A stretch of 36,675 nucleotides of DNA, taken from NCBI GenBank assembly GCA_012728855.1, contig JAAYEH010000356.1, positions 1-36,675 on the forward strand. The letters run 5' to 3'. Shown piece after piece: positions 1 to 9,000 of this stretch. Each line of letters starts with the position of its first letter. Within the stretch, counting starts at the first letter, position 1. The notes beneath the pieces were generated by a model that saw only the letters and a list, made by a program, of their open reading frames with translations, was not told where the DNA came from and searched no databases. The translations under genes were made by a program, and so were the position numbers. This stretch comes from Rhodopirellula sp. Lineage in GTDB: Bacteria > Planctomycetota > Planctomycetia > Pirellulales > Thermoguttaceae.

Positions 1-323
1 GCCGCACGACCTTCCCCATCGACGTACACGCCACGAATCCCAAGTTGGAAAAAGGGATCGAGAAGGCGGCCTTTCGAGCGAAGCCCTACGACATTCCGCT
101 GCGGTCGCTGATCGCCAGGGATGTGCGGGGCTTGATGATGGCAGGGCGGTGCATCAGCGGCGACTTCATCGCCCATTCCAGCTATCGCGTTACCGGCAAC
201 GCCGCGGCAATGGGCGAGGCGGCGGGAATCGTCAGCGCCCTGGCGGTTCGTGCGGGGCGACTGCCTCAGGAACTTCCCTGGAAAGAAATCAAGGAGAAAC
301 TGCCGCCGATGCCCGAAAGCTAA
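1..323 (+). CDS. FAD-dependent oxidoreductase, C-terminal end (partial)
   Basis: This is the 3' end of a gene that starts before the window. The reading frame is open from base 3 and stops at TAA 321-323. The visible 106 or so residues contain the stretch IPLRSLIARDVRGLMMAGR followed by ISGDFIAHSSYRVTGNAAAMGEAAG. This is the usual C-terminal FAD-contacting end of large FAD-dependent oxidoreductases of the FAD_oxidored type (PF12831-like), where the protein re-enters the Rossmann core and binds the cofactor. Many such proteins in planctomycetes are exported and of unknown substrate. The catalytic N-terminal part is missing, so the substrate cannot be inferred. It converges on the BshC-like gene, and a long perfect inverted repeat lies between them. 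Confidence 0.8.
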   Translation, partial: RTTFPIDVHATNPKLEKGIEKAAFRAKPYDIPLRSLIARDVRGLMMAGRCISGDFIAHSSYRVTGNAAAMGEAAGIVSALAVRAGRLPQELPWKEIKEKLPPMPES

Positions 324-349
324 GAAACCTTAACAAACCGTCAAGTGTA

Positions 350-448
350 AAGGGGTCGGGAGTCTTTTTTCCATGTCGGCCGGAGAGATTTCTATCCATA
401 TAGTAAAGCGTTGCCCGGCCGACATGGAAAAAAGACTCCCGACCCCTT
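350..448. repeat. Perfect 34-bp inverted repeat with 31-base loop
   Basis: Positions 350-383 (beginning AAGGGGTCGGGAGTC) are the exact reverse complement of 415-448 (ending GACTCCCGACCCCTT), with 31 bases between them. The arms include a T6/A6 run. The element fills the gap between two convergent genes, ending at 323 and 482, so it could terminate transcription in both directions. However, its arms are far longer and more exact than an ordinary terminator needs, which points to a REPIN or MITE-like mobile palindrome. Confidence 0.9.
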
Positions 449-481
449 CCCGGTTGCGACACCAGTTGTTTTCCCGAGGCT

Positions 482-2107
482 TCAGCAGTTCGGCCGCCGT
501 CGCTCAAAGAAATCTCGCAGCGTCGCTTCGGGAAAGAGGCAAAAGGCGTACTGGCGAGAAGAGAGGATCGCTTCGCGGCGCAGCGATTTCTCGACGTGCT
601 CCCGCTTATCGATCAGACGCTGCCGCTCGTCGGCGACCCAGGGTTGCAGGGCTTCGTTGATGCGGTGAAACTCACGATAACGCTCGCCGGCGTTGTCCGG
701 CGCCGGCGGTGTGTGGATCCAGGCTCGTTTCGCCGCGATCAATTCCGAGACATCACCTGCATCGCCGGACAACTCCTTTTCTTCCAGGAACCGTTCGGGA
801 TGCCAGGTCAATTCGCGCAAACGGCGGTTGACTCGGCGAAGGTCTTCCTCCGTCGTCTTGCGATGGGCAATCGGCAAGTGAAACGTCGCCGAGACGACGA
901 GGTACTTCGGAGGCTGCATCCCGAAGAACTCGGCCGCCAGGGCGTCGGTCACCTGGTCGTATTTGGCGCCGCCGATGCCGTGCAGGAAAAGATCCCCCAG
1001 TACCAGCCTGGCCCAGAGTGTGGTCACCAAGGCCCGCGAGCGGATCTTGATGCCGCGGGCGGCGAATTCCCGCAACCGCTCAACCGCCGGCGCCGCATCG
1101 TTCTCCGGCGAGAGGGGCAGGGGCAATTCGAGCCCATGCCGATCGGTGAGCACAATTGCATCGCCCGCATATTTCGCGAACACGCGGCGACGGCGAGGCG
1201 ACGTGCGCGACCAGATCCAAAAGGGCGCTTCGAGCCAATCGTGTTCAACCGCTAAATCCGGCACCGGATGGGCGGTGCTGCGGATGCGATGGGTCCGCCG
1301 GTATTGGGCCACCACCTCGTTGTAGATCATCCGCAATCGCGGCAGGTGGGCCAGCAGGTGCGCCGTGAACCAGGCGAACGACGGCAGATCGCAAACGCGG
1401 CTCTGCGGCAGTTCCAGCGCCGCCGATCCCCAGCAGCCTTCCAACTGGTGACGCGACTGCGCCAGGCAAGCGCCGAGATTGCCGGTCTGGCTCGAGCGCG
1501 CCACGGCCATCGGCCAATAGGATTCAATGAGCGGATCGCGAACCAGTCCACGCATGTGTTCGGCCACCCGCCGCCCAAAGCTCGCAAATACCTCTCGATC
1601 GAGAATCGGGCGCTCTTCGTAAGGAATGGCCGGACCGGGGCGGTCGAATTCCAGGGAAGTCAGCCGCGGGTGCTCGACGGAACCGGCCGGCACCTGGATC
1701 GCGGCGCTCTTGATCGTATCGCTGTCGATCACCAGGTTGACGGCCTGCGCCCGATGCCGGCGAGCCAGGCATCCCAACGCGAAGTTCTTGAACCAAACGC
1801 CAGGGTGAAACAATTGCGGCTGGTGCCCGGCCAGGAAGACCGGCTGCGATGCGTGGTACGGAGTCCGCTCCACGTTGCGATAGGCCGAAGTGTAGTCCCA
1901 CGCCGCGGCGAGCAGTTCCTCCCGCGCGGCCGCAGCCAGGTCCGTCAACGATCGTCCCTGGAAGTCGTACTCGTGCTTCTGCCGCTTGCGGCGGTTGTGT
2001 TCGACCAGATCCGACACTTCGGCGAAGGGGGGATCGACCAGCGCGGCGCCATCCTCGCGAGGCGCGCGAAGCCGGCGGTATTCGACGTGTTCCAGGCCGG
2101 TCGTCAT
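482..2107 (-). CDS. BshC-like protein (putative cysteine-adding enzyme family)
   Basis: A 541-residue protein, about the length of BshC, which adds cysteine to glucosaminyl-malate in bacillithiol synthesis. Two regions look BshC-like: residues 93-111 (AGHQPQLFHPGVWFKNFAL, compare the GGQQAGLLTGPLYTIHK type of motif), and a later ARLVLGDLFLHGIGGAKYDQ segment that matches the IAGPGEINYW-type region. The C-terminus is charged and probably helical. The start at 2107 is chosen because its ATG overlaps the stop of the upstream glycosyltransferase (ATGA, 2104-2107), a sign of translational coupling. A longer in-frame start at 2305 would lie inside that gene. No bshA or bshB is visible here, so bacillithiol synthesis is not shown. 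The similarity is remote and a different ligase-like role is possible. Confidence 0.6.
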   Translation of the reverse strand: MTTGLEHVEYRRLRAPREDGAALVDPPFAEVSDLVEHNRRKRQKHEYDFQGRSLTDLAAAAREELLAAAWDYTSAYRNVERTPYHASQPVFLAGHQPQLFHPGVWFKNFALGCLARRHRAQAVNLVIDSDTIKSAAIQVPAGSVEHPRLTSLEFDRPGPAIPYEERPILDREVFASFGRRVAEHMRGLVRDPLIESYWPMAVARSSQTGNLGACLAQSRHQLEGCWGSAALELPQSRVCDLPSFAWFTAHLLAHLPRLRMIYNEVVAQYRRTHRIRSTAHPVPDLAVEHDWLEAPFWIWSRTSPRRRRVFAKYAGDAIVLTDRHGLELPLPLSPENDAAPAVERLREFAARGIKIRSRALVTTLWARLVLGDLFLHGIGGAKYDQVTDALAAEFFGMQPPKYLVVSATFHLPIAHRKTTEEDLRRVNRRLRELTWHPERFLEEKELSGDAGDVSELIAAKRAWIHTPPAPDNAGERYREFHRINEALQPWVADERQRLIDKREHVEKSLRREAILSSRQYAFCLFPEATLRDFFERRRPNC

Positions 2108-2841
2108 TGCGCCCCTTCTCGGTCGGATCCGGCCGCCACAGTCGCCTCTGCCGCCGCCAGACTGTCGCGGAGCACCTCGCGGTACACCGCCAGCCGCCTC
2201 TGGGCATCGTCGAGCGATCCGCCGAACGACCGGCTCTCGTCGAGATAAATCAGCGGCACCGGCAGTTCGATGATTTTTAGCCCTAGACGGGCGGCCTGCA
2301 CCCACAATTCCAGTGGCATGGCGTAGCCGGTATCCCGGATGTCCATTCGCTCCAAAGCGGAAATTCGGTAGGCTTTGAACCCACAGAAGGCGTCGGTGAG
2401 GTTCAAGCCCAGAGACTGGTTGACTTCCCGGGTGATCGTTTCGTTGATTCCGCGGCGGTCTTCCGGAGGCCGGCTATCGCCCGGAAAACGCTCCAGGTAC
2501 CGGCTGCCGGAAACGATGTCCGCCTCCCGCGCCGCTTCAACAAATTGCGGGATTCGCTGCGGCTCATGCTGTCCGTCGCAATCGATCGTGACCAGTACGT
2601 CGTAACCGCCCGTGATCGCAAAATCAAACGCCGTACGCAGAGCGGCGCCGTAACCGCGGTTCCGCGGGTGGGCGACGAGATGAATATCGTTCCGCCCGGC
2701 TAGCAGATCCGAGGTGCCGTCCGTCGAACCATCATCGACCACGAGCACTTCCCGGCTATATCGGACGACCTCGTCCAACACCGGGTTGACGTGGGCTACT
2801 TCATTATACACCGGGAGGGCAGTGAGGGATTGGAGACTCAT
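2104..2841 (-). CDS. Glycosyltransferase family 2, dolichol-phosphate-mannose-synthase-like
   Basis: A complete 245-residue GT2 enzyme of GT-A fold. The N-terminus reads LTALPVYNE, the nucleotide-binding loop DDGSTDGT is at residues 36-43, RNRGYGAALRTAF is near 60-73, and the metal-binding DCDGQ (DXD) is at 88-92. This arrangement is that of DPM1-type transferases, which move a sugar from a nucleotide donor to a polyprenyl phosphate or other acceptor at the cytoplasmic membrane face. No transmembrane segments are visible. It is the first gene of a two-gene minus-strand unit and overlaps the BshC-like gene by four bases. It is not a GT4 enzyme, so it is not BshA. The acceptor is unknown. Confidence 0.85.
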   Translation of the reverse strand: MSLQSLTALPVYNEVAHVNPVLDEVVRYSREVLVVDDGSTDGTSDLLAGRNDIHLVAHPRNRGYGAALRTAFDFAITGGYDVLVTIDCDGQHEPQRIPQFVEAAREADIVSGSRYLERFPGDSRPPEDRRGINETITREVNQSLGLNLTDAFCGFKAYRISALERMDIRDTGYAMPLELWVQAARLGLKIIELPVPLIYLDESRSFGGSLDDAQRRLAVYREVLRDSLAAAEATVAAGSDREGAQ

Positions 2842-2974
2842 GACGGTATTCTAACGCTATGGGGGGCCTCGGGGAAGTTGCCGGGAAAATCCAAGGCAGT
2901 TGTGGGCAGATAGTAGGGTGAACTTCAGTCCACCTGGGTCGCATAGCGGGCTTTCGGCCACTACAATGGTCGGT

Positions 2975-4924
2975 ATGACCGTCGATCTGATCTTAGGCAC
3001 CGCCGGCCACATCGACCACGGCAAAACGGCTCTGGTCAAGGCGTTGACGGGCGTCGATACCGACCGGCTGCCTGAGGAGAAACGCCGAGGAATAACCATC
3101 GAGTTGGGATTCGCCGAACTGGAGTTGGGCGAGTACCGGCTGGGGATCGTCGATGTGCCGGGCCATGAGCGATTTGTCCGGAACATGCTGGCCGGAGCGA
3201 CGAGCGTGGATCTTGCGCTGCTGGTGGTCGCCGCCGACGATTCCGTCAAGCCGCAAACCCGCGAACACCTGGAGATCCTCCGGCTCTTGGAATTGAATGC
3301 GGGTGTGATTGCGCTAACCAAGTGCGACCTGCCCGACGCCGACTGGATCGATCTGGTCGAGCAGGAAGTGCTGGAACTGGTCGAAGGGACTTTCCTGGCC
3401 GACGCCCCCCTGGTCCGCACCAGTGCGACGACGGGCTTCGGCATCGACGAGCTTCGCCAGGCTCTGACCGAAGCGGCCCGCAAGGCCGCCGACTCGCCGC
3501 GCCGGCAGCAAGAGGCGGGGCCCTTCCGCATGGCCATCGACCGTTCCTTTACCATCGCCGGGCACGGCACGGTCGTCACCGGCAGTGCGGCGAGCGGGCG
3601 GGTGCGGGTGGGGGACGAGTTGGTGGTCGAGCCCGGTCATCTCGCCGTACGGGTGCGGAGCCTGCAAAACCATGCTCGTCCGGTCGAATCGATTTGCCGC
3701 GGCCAACGAGCGGCCATCAATCTTGCCGGCATCCATCACGAGCAGCTCCAGCGCGGCCAGGAACTGGCCTCGCCGGGCCACCTCGTCCCCAGCCGGCGTC
3801 TTTCGGTTCAGCTCCGTGTGCTGCCGGGGGTCTCACGGCCGCTCAAGCAGCGGAGCCGCCTCCGCGTACACGCCGGTACGGCGGAGGTTATGGCCACGGT
3901 TGTGCTGCTCGATCAGAACGATCTGAGACCCGGTGAAGAAGGCTTGGCGCAATTGGTCCTCGCCGAACCGGTTGTGACGACGTGGAACCAGCCGCTGGTG
4001 ATCCGCAGCGAATCCCCGGTGACCACGATCGGCGGCGGGCACGTGCTCGACTCCAACGCACCCACATTGCGGCGCGCCGATCGCGGCAAGATTGCCCAAC
4101 TGGCAAGGCTTGGGTCGGCCGAAGTCCTCGACCGCGCTTCGGCCGCCGTTTACTTCCTCGGATGGAGGGGTTGGAGGCCGGACGATCTTGTCCGGATTGC
4201 CGGCGCAACCTCGGCGGCGGATGTCGATCGCCAGTTGATCAAGCGGGGCGAAGTGGTCGAGTTGCCATTGTCGCCGACGAAGACTCTTCGCGTGCATCGC
4301 GACGTCTTGGAGGAATCGGCCGTTCGCGCCGAGCAACTTCTCAAAAGGATGCATGAGGACGAACCGTTGCGAACCCAACTCGACACATCCCGGTTGGTCG
4401 CACGGCTTGCCTGGCGTGGCGACCGCGCCATCGCCGAGGCGGTGCTGGCATGGATGGCCCGTGCGGGGCGGATCCGCCTGAGCCGTCGCGGCGTTGCCTT
4501 GCCCGATCATGGACCGAAGCTCTCTCGCAAGGAAGAGGAATTGCTGACGCGGATTCTCGAAGCCTACCGCAGCGCAGCCTTCCAGCCTCCCAGCGTTACT
4601 CAGATCACCGGGCAGGCGACCCGCAATCAGGCCGCCGTGCCGCAACTCATCGATCTGGCGGTGGCCGAGGGCGACTTGGTGACGATTTCACCCGGCATCT
4701 ATCTCCACGCCGACGTGGAAACGCAGATGCGTTTCGAACTGGCCTCACGCCTGGCGGACGAAGGCGGTTTGACGGTGAGCCAAATCCGTGAACTCCTCTC
4801 CACGACGCGAAAGTTCGCCGTGCCGCTTTGCGAATACCTCGACCGTATCGGGTTTACGCGGCGAGAAGGCGACGTGCGTGTGCTCGCCGACGACGGCGGA
4901 AAAGGAGAATCACCCGCCGTGTGA
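2975..4924 (+). CDS. selB: Selenocysteine-specific elongation factor SelB
   Basis: This GTPase delivers Sec-tRNA to the ribosome at UGA codons marked by a SECIS hairpin. From ATG 2975 the protein is 649 residues, typical of SelB. G1 is GTAGHIDHGKT (8-18), the effector region is RRGITIELGF (38-47), G3 is DVPGH (60-64) and G4 is TKCD (115-118). EF-Tu-like beta-barrel domains follow, then a long C-terminal part with repeated winged-helix character (about 380-649), the SECIS-binding module. An in-frame ATG at 2966 is a possible alternative; neither has a strong ribosome site. It is transcribed divergently from the GT2/BshC-like pair across 133 bases. No selA, selD or selC tRNA is seen nearby, so the rest of the Sec machinery must lie elsewhere. 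Confidence 0.95.
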   Translation: MTVDLILGTAGHIDHGKTALVKALTGVDTDRLPEEKRRGITIELGFAELELGEYRLGIVDVPGHERFVRNMLAGATSVDLALLVVAADDSVKPQTREHLEILRLLELNAGVIALTKCDLPDADWIDLVEQEVLELVEGTFLADAPLVRTSATTGFGIDELRQALTEAARKAADSPRRQQEAGPFRMAIDRSFTIAGHGTVVTGSAASGRVRVGDELVVEPGHLAVRVRSLQNHARPVESICRGQRAAINLAGIHHEQLQRGQELASPGHLVPSRRLSVQLRVLPGVSRPLKQRSRLRVHAGTAEVMATVVLLDQNDLRPGEEGLAQLVLAEPVVTTWNQPLVIRSESPVTTIGGGHVLDSNAPTLRRADRGKIAQLARLGSAEVLDRASAAVYFLGWRGWRPDDLVRIAGATSAADVDRQLIKRGEVVELPLSPTKTLRVHRDVLEESAVRAEQLLKRMHEDEPLRTQLDTSRLVARLAWRGDRAIAEAVLAWMARAGRIRLSRRGVALPDHGPKLSRKEEELLTRILEAYRSAAFQPPSVTQITGQATRNQAAVPQLIDLAVAEGDLVTISPGIYLHADVETQMRFELASRLADEGGLTVSQIRELLSTTRKFAVPLCEYLDRIGFTRREGDVRVLADDGGKGESPAV

Positions 4925-5005
4925 GGATGACGACACCTGCGAACGCCGCCACCGAGTTGATTTCGCGGGGGGACGATTGGCCAGCCGCAGGATTTTTGAG
5001 TGTTC

Positions 5006-5084
5006 CTAACCATTCATGGAGCGGGCGGGGACTGTGCCATGTTTCGGCCCGCGGCCATGGCGTTAAGCTGGTAGTGCTGGTTAG
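5006..5084. repeat. REP-like hairpin element, GGGGAC family
   Basis: The core GGGGACTGTGCCATGTTTCG lies in the loop of an imperfect stem made by CATGG-A-GCGGGC (5015-5026) and GCCCGC-GG-CCATG (5047-5059). Outside it are CTAACCA (5006-5012) and its inverse TGGTTAG (5078-5084). The GGGGACTG core recurs at 15.9, 22.2 and 36.0 kb. Confidence 0.5.
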
Positions 5085-5179
5085 CGTCGAATTGCAGCTG
5101 AGGACGGAGGATTCAGCGGAGCGGGAGCTGCCGAAAGCGTGAGAGCGTTGTGGCAGGTGTTACGTAGGATGGCATGAGC

Positions 5180-5208
5180 TTGTCGTAACCGACGGTTCGA
5201 GATATCGT
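5180..5208 (+). promoter_or_regulatory. Candidate promoter/operator of the toxin-antitoxin operon
   Basis: TTGTCG (5180-5185) and TATCGT (5203-5208) are separated by 17 bases, each matching the sigma-70 hexamer at four of six positions. GTTACG (5159-5164) and CGTAAC (5184-5189) form an inverted pair overlapping the -35 element, which could be an operator for antitoxin autoregulation. This is inference from spacing only. Confidence 0.35.
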
Positions 5209-5260
5209 TTGAAAGGTGGCGAATACCGACTTCGCGTGGAAATCATGCAGGAGTGAAGCG

Positions 5261-5533
5261 ATGCCGGAGATCACTTTCGAGCAAGTGGCGGACTTGGCCT
5301 CGCGACTTCCGCCGACGGAGCAATTGAAACTTGTCGCGGAAATTGGCGAGAGAATTCGCCACGAGTTGCCTCAAACCTTGTCGAGACGCTACTCTGCTGA
5401 TGCCATTCTCGACGCGGTCCGCCAACCGCCGCATCTGGACGCGGCCGACGTCGACGAGTTGGAACGCGCGATTGCGGCAGGACGATTGCCGATAAAGCAG
5501 GAGGGCATCTTCGACCCGGGTGGCGGCGAATGA
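5261..5533 (+). CDS. Putative VapB-type antitoxin
   Basis: A 90-residue acidic protein directly upstream of, and overlapping by four bases (ATGA, 5530-5533), a PIN-domain toxin. The start at 5261 is preceded by AGGAG (5250-5254) at good spacing; a GTG at 5216 is in frame but has no such site. The N-terminal part (ITFEQVADLASRLPPTEQLKLV) looks helical and may bind DNA or dimerise. The C-terminus (ADVDELERAIAAGRLPI, then GIFDPGG) resembles the toxin-wrapping tail of antitoxins paired with PIN toxins. I do not recognise a defined DNA-binding family, so the call rests mainly on size, overlap and partner. Confidence 0.7.
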   Translation: MPEITFEQVADLASRLPPTEQLKLVAEIGERIRHELPQTLSRRYSADAILDAVRQPPHLDAADVDELERAIAAGRLPIKQEGIFDPGGGE

Positions 5534-5937
5534 CCTACCTCCTCGATACCACCGCGGTCAGCGACCTGATGAAAGAGCACAAACGCGTCGAAGAGAATTT
5601 GGCGAACGCGGGGCGAGTGGACCGAGTGGTCATTTGCACGATAGTCCGCGGCGAGATCCTTTTTGGAATCGCGAAGCTCCCGCCCGGCAAGCGTCGCAGC
5701 AATTTGGAAGTCAAAGCCGAACAAATCCTTGCGGCAGTCTACTGTGAGCCAGTGCCACAAACTGCGGCGGACCAGTATGCCCGCATCAAGTCCGATTGCC
5801 AGACTAAGGGGATCCCACTGGATGAGAACGACTTGTGGATCGCCGCGACTGCGATTGCCATTGGCGCGACTGTTGTGAGCCGCGATTCCGATTACCGTGC
5901 CGTCCAGGGTCTATCGGTTACGGACTGGACTCATTGA
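5530..5937 (+). CDS. PIN-domain ribonuclease toxin, VapC family
   Basis: A 135-residue PIN-domain protein, the usual VapC length. VapC toxins cleave RNA, often tRNA or rRNA, when released from their antitoxin. The acidic metal-binding residues are all in place: D6 (LLDTTAVSDL), E42 (IVRGEILFG), D101 (PLDENDLWIAATA) and D119 (VVSRDSDYRAV). The fold order beta1-DTTAVSDL, central RGE, then NDLWIAA and SRDSDY is complete, so the protein looks active. It is translationally coupled to the antitoxin. It converges with the large minus-strand gene ending at 6072. The antitoxin and toxin together form a self-contained module that could be mobile. Confidence 0.88.
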   Translation: MTYLLDTTAVSDLMKEHKRVEENLANAGRVDRVVICTIVRGEILFGIAKLPPGKRRSNLEVKAEQILAAVYCEPVPQTAADQYARIKSDCQTKGIPLDENDLWIAATAIAIGATVVSRDSDYRAVQGLSVTDWTH

Positions 5938-6071
5938 CCTGCCGGGAAACGATGGGCTGGGTCTTCCTTTCTCTCGTGCCCGGTATCCTCCCCCCGGATT
6001 CTCCAATGGTTTGCACGATGCACTGCTCACCGAACTTCCCTCTTCCCCCTTCTGGTCTCCTCTCTCATTTC

Positions 6072-9000
6072 TTACTTCCCGCCCGCCTGTCCATCCTCAA
6101 CCGCGATCCGAAAGCCGACGTTGTGGACGCGCTGCCAGGCGGGATAGGCCAGGCGGAAAGCCGAACGGCAGCGTTGCGGACGGTCGCAATAGGAGCCGCC
6201 TCGCACAACCCGCTTTTCGTCGCGGGGCAGAGGACCGGTGTCGTTGCGGCCATCACCGGGGTCGTAGGGATACGCCCGCCACATCGACCGCGTCCACTCC
6301 GCAGCATTGCCGTGCGTGTCGTGGAGCCCCCAGACGTTCGTGCCGTAAGAGGCCACGTCCGCGGTGCCGATGGCCAGGTCGTCAAACCGCATTTCGGCGG
6401 GAAACGGCTGCAGCACCGCCACACCGGCAGTCCCCTCATAGATGCACGCCAACGACCGGTCGGCCATGTTTGCCCACCCCGAGAAATCAACATGCACTCC
6501 ACCGTAAGCCAGCGCGGTGCTGCTGCCGGCGCGGGCGGCATATTCCCATTGCGACTCCGTAGGCAACGTTACCCGGCGGCCCGATTTCTCGGAGAGCCAT
6601 AGGCAAAAGTCCATCGCTTCGTTCCACGAGACCCGCACGGCCGGCTGCGCGGGATCGTCGAGTTGAATCCCCGGCCCGTCGAGGTCGATCTGCCTCTTGG
6701 TAAACACTCCCGAGCAGTGGCCGGGCTGAAAGCGGCGGAACTGCTCGTTGGTGATCTCCGTCGCGCCGATCCAGAAGCTTTCCGAGACTTCGACGCTCGA
6801 CGCCGGCCACTCGTCGGCCAATCCGCTGCCGTCGCAATCTCCCATCACGAAGCGGCCCGCGGGCACGCGGACCAGCTCGATGGCTGCAGCTTTACCCAAA
6901 TCGAGCGTCATCGTTTGCCGATTCCATCGAGCTGTCTGCGGCGATTCGTCCAGCAAGCGCGAGATCGCTTCCTGCCGTTCGTCAGAGGTTGGCCCGGCCG
7001 GTACCGGCACAACCGCCGTCACCGCCGGAGCGTCCTGCTTGACTGCGTCGACGATCTCGGGATCGACCTTGGGACCGCCAGTCCGCACGGCCAATTCATG
7101 GCGGCGCCGGTCCACCCGGCCGGGAATCTCCGCCACATCGCCCCACGTGCCATGGCAGGGACCGTTCAAATCGATCCAGGTCACGAGACGATCCCACGCC
7201 TCCTCGTCGAGTTCGACACCGTAATGCCCCTTCATGAGCAATTGAATCAACTCGCTCGTATCGGCATGATACTCGCCGGGATTGAGCCGAGAGGCCGCGT
7301 CTTCGACGTTCACGCGGCGAACGAAGGGGATGAGCGCCTCATACGCCGGGGTGTAGAGCGTGCGAAGCGCTCCATAGGGCTTCGGCATGCCTGCGCAAGG
7401 GACAAATCGTTCGGGAAACCGTCTCAGCAGTGAAGGATCGAGCCGAGTCGCCCCGAGCATCGTCAGCGGCAGGCCCTGATACCTTCCGGCAAATCGTTCG
7501 TCGCGAAGGTCCGGCAATGGCGACCTTCCATCGCCATCGCTGCCGTCATGGCATCCGACGCAGTAGCGATCCAGCACCGGTTGCACCTCGCGAGCGAAAT
7601 CGAAGCCGCGGGCCGCGCCGTACCACGGTTCGATCTCGGCGATTGGCCGGGCCGCCGCCAGATCGTTTCTCACCAGCGGCGTTTCTCGCGGCGTTTCATG
7701 GCACCCGACACAAGAGGCCGTCTCGCCCGGCATGGCGGTGTACCAGCTTCGCATGATCTGCACCGCTTTGCCTTCGGCATCGAGAGCCTGAAGCGTGATC
7801 GGGGTGCTCGCTGGGACGCGGAACTTCGCCGATCCGTCCTCGTACACAGGCACCGTGCCGATGATCCGCATCACCTCCCACGGCCCGCCGCGGCCGATCT
7901 TGTCCGGCCCGGCCATGCCCGGATAACCGAAGTGATACGCCCCGATTCGCAGCCGCTTGATTGTGCCCCGCGGCACACCCGCCAGCCCCGTTCCCTGGTA
8001 GATGTCGTGCAGGATCACCACCGCGTTGTCTTTCGATCGATCCGTGCGGTCGGGCAACATGGGTGGTGTGGGGCGCGGCTTGATCGGCAGCGGCTCAAAG
8101 AAATCGTGGCGAGGATCGGTGAGCACCGGTGTGATGTTGTCGAACACGTCGACCAGATAGATTCCCCAGGCAGCTTTGTTGTTCGGCTGCATCGCCGTGA
8201 GGATGTACTTGTCGCTGAGAGGCCAAGGATGAAGAAACTGGGGGCTCGCCTCGCGAGTGAGCTGATCCAGAGCCACCGGCACCACCGGCTCGCCGCGATG
8301 GGTGATGCGATGGAGGATGCCGGCGGCCTCGCTCCAGCCGCGCGAGATGTCGAGCACGGCCAGTTCGCCCATCCGGTTCTTGCCGTGATAGCCGGATAGG
8401 GTCGCCACGATCTTGTTCGGATCTCCGGGAACCGCGCGGGGGAAGAACAGGCAGTTGGGATAGTAGCAATTGCTGCCGTAAACGGCCCGCTGCCCGCTTC
8501 CATCGGGATTCATCACCATCAGCGGACGGACGTAGGCGTGCAACAACCCAGTGTAGTCCCAACGGCTGTAGATCACCTGTCCGTTGGAGAGAACGGAAGG
8601 GTGCAAGTCGAGATCCTGGTCGTAGCACAACTGCACCATGTTCGCGCCGTCCGCGTCCATGCGATACAAGCAGCAGGCACGCTGGCGACCATGCCAACAA
8701 GGCACTCCGGTAAAGGAGGCCGTCGAAGCGAAGACGATTCGCCCGTCCGGAAGATAGCACGGGTCGAAATGGTCGACGTCGTCAATCTCCCGCGACACCT
8801 GCCGCGGGTTGCCCCCGTCGATGCCGAGTTCGTGGATCTGCCACGTCCGGCCGTTAGGCATGGTACACAGCAGCCTCTGGGCGCTAAAGTGCAGATCGAC
8901 TTCGCCGACGAAGCTGCCGTCGTCGGGCCGATAGAGCGTCTCCAATCGACCGCCGGGGCCGACGGGCGAGAGAACGGCCAGCTCGTTGCCGTAATTCTTC

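Larger units (their letters stand above)
4925..5260. other. Gene-free stretch between selB and the toxin-antitoxin pair
   Basis: I find no gene here. It holds a REP-like hairpin near 5014-5060, an outer inverted pair CTAACCA (5006-5012) and TGGTTAG (5078-5084), and a candidate promoter for the following toxin-antitoxin operon. A GGTTCGA near 5194 looks like a tRNA T-loop but lacks a pairing T-stem, so I do not call a tRNA. Confidence 0.6.

Noticed and set aside
5160..5230. GGTTCGA near 5194 as the T-loop of a selenocysteine tRNA next to selB
   Set aside because: The bases on either side (GACGG and TATCG) do not pair as a T-stem, and no acceptor or anticodon arm could be fitted.
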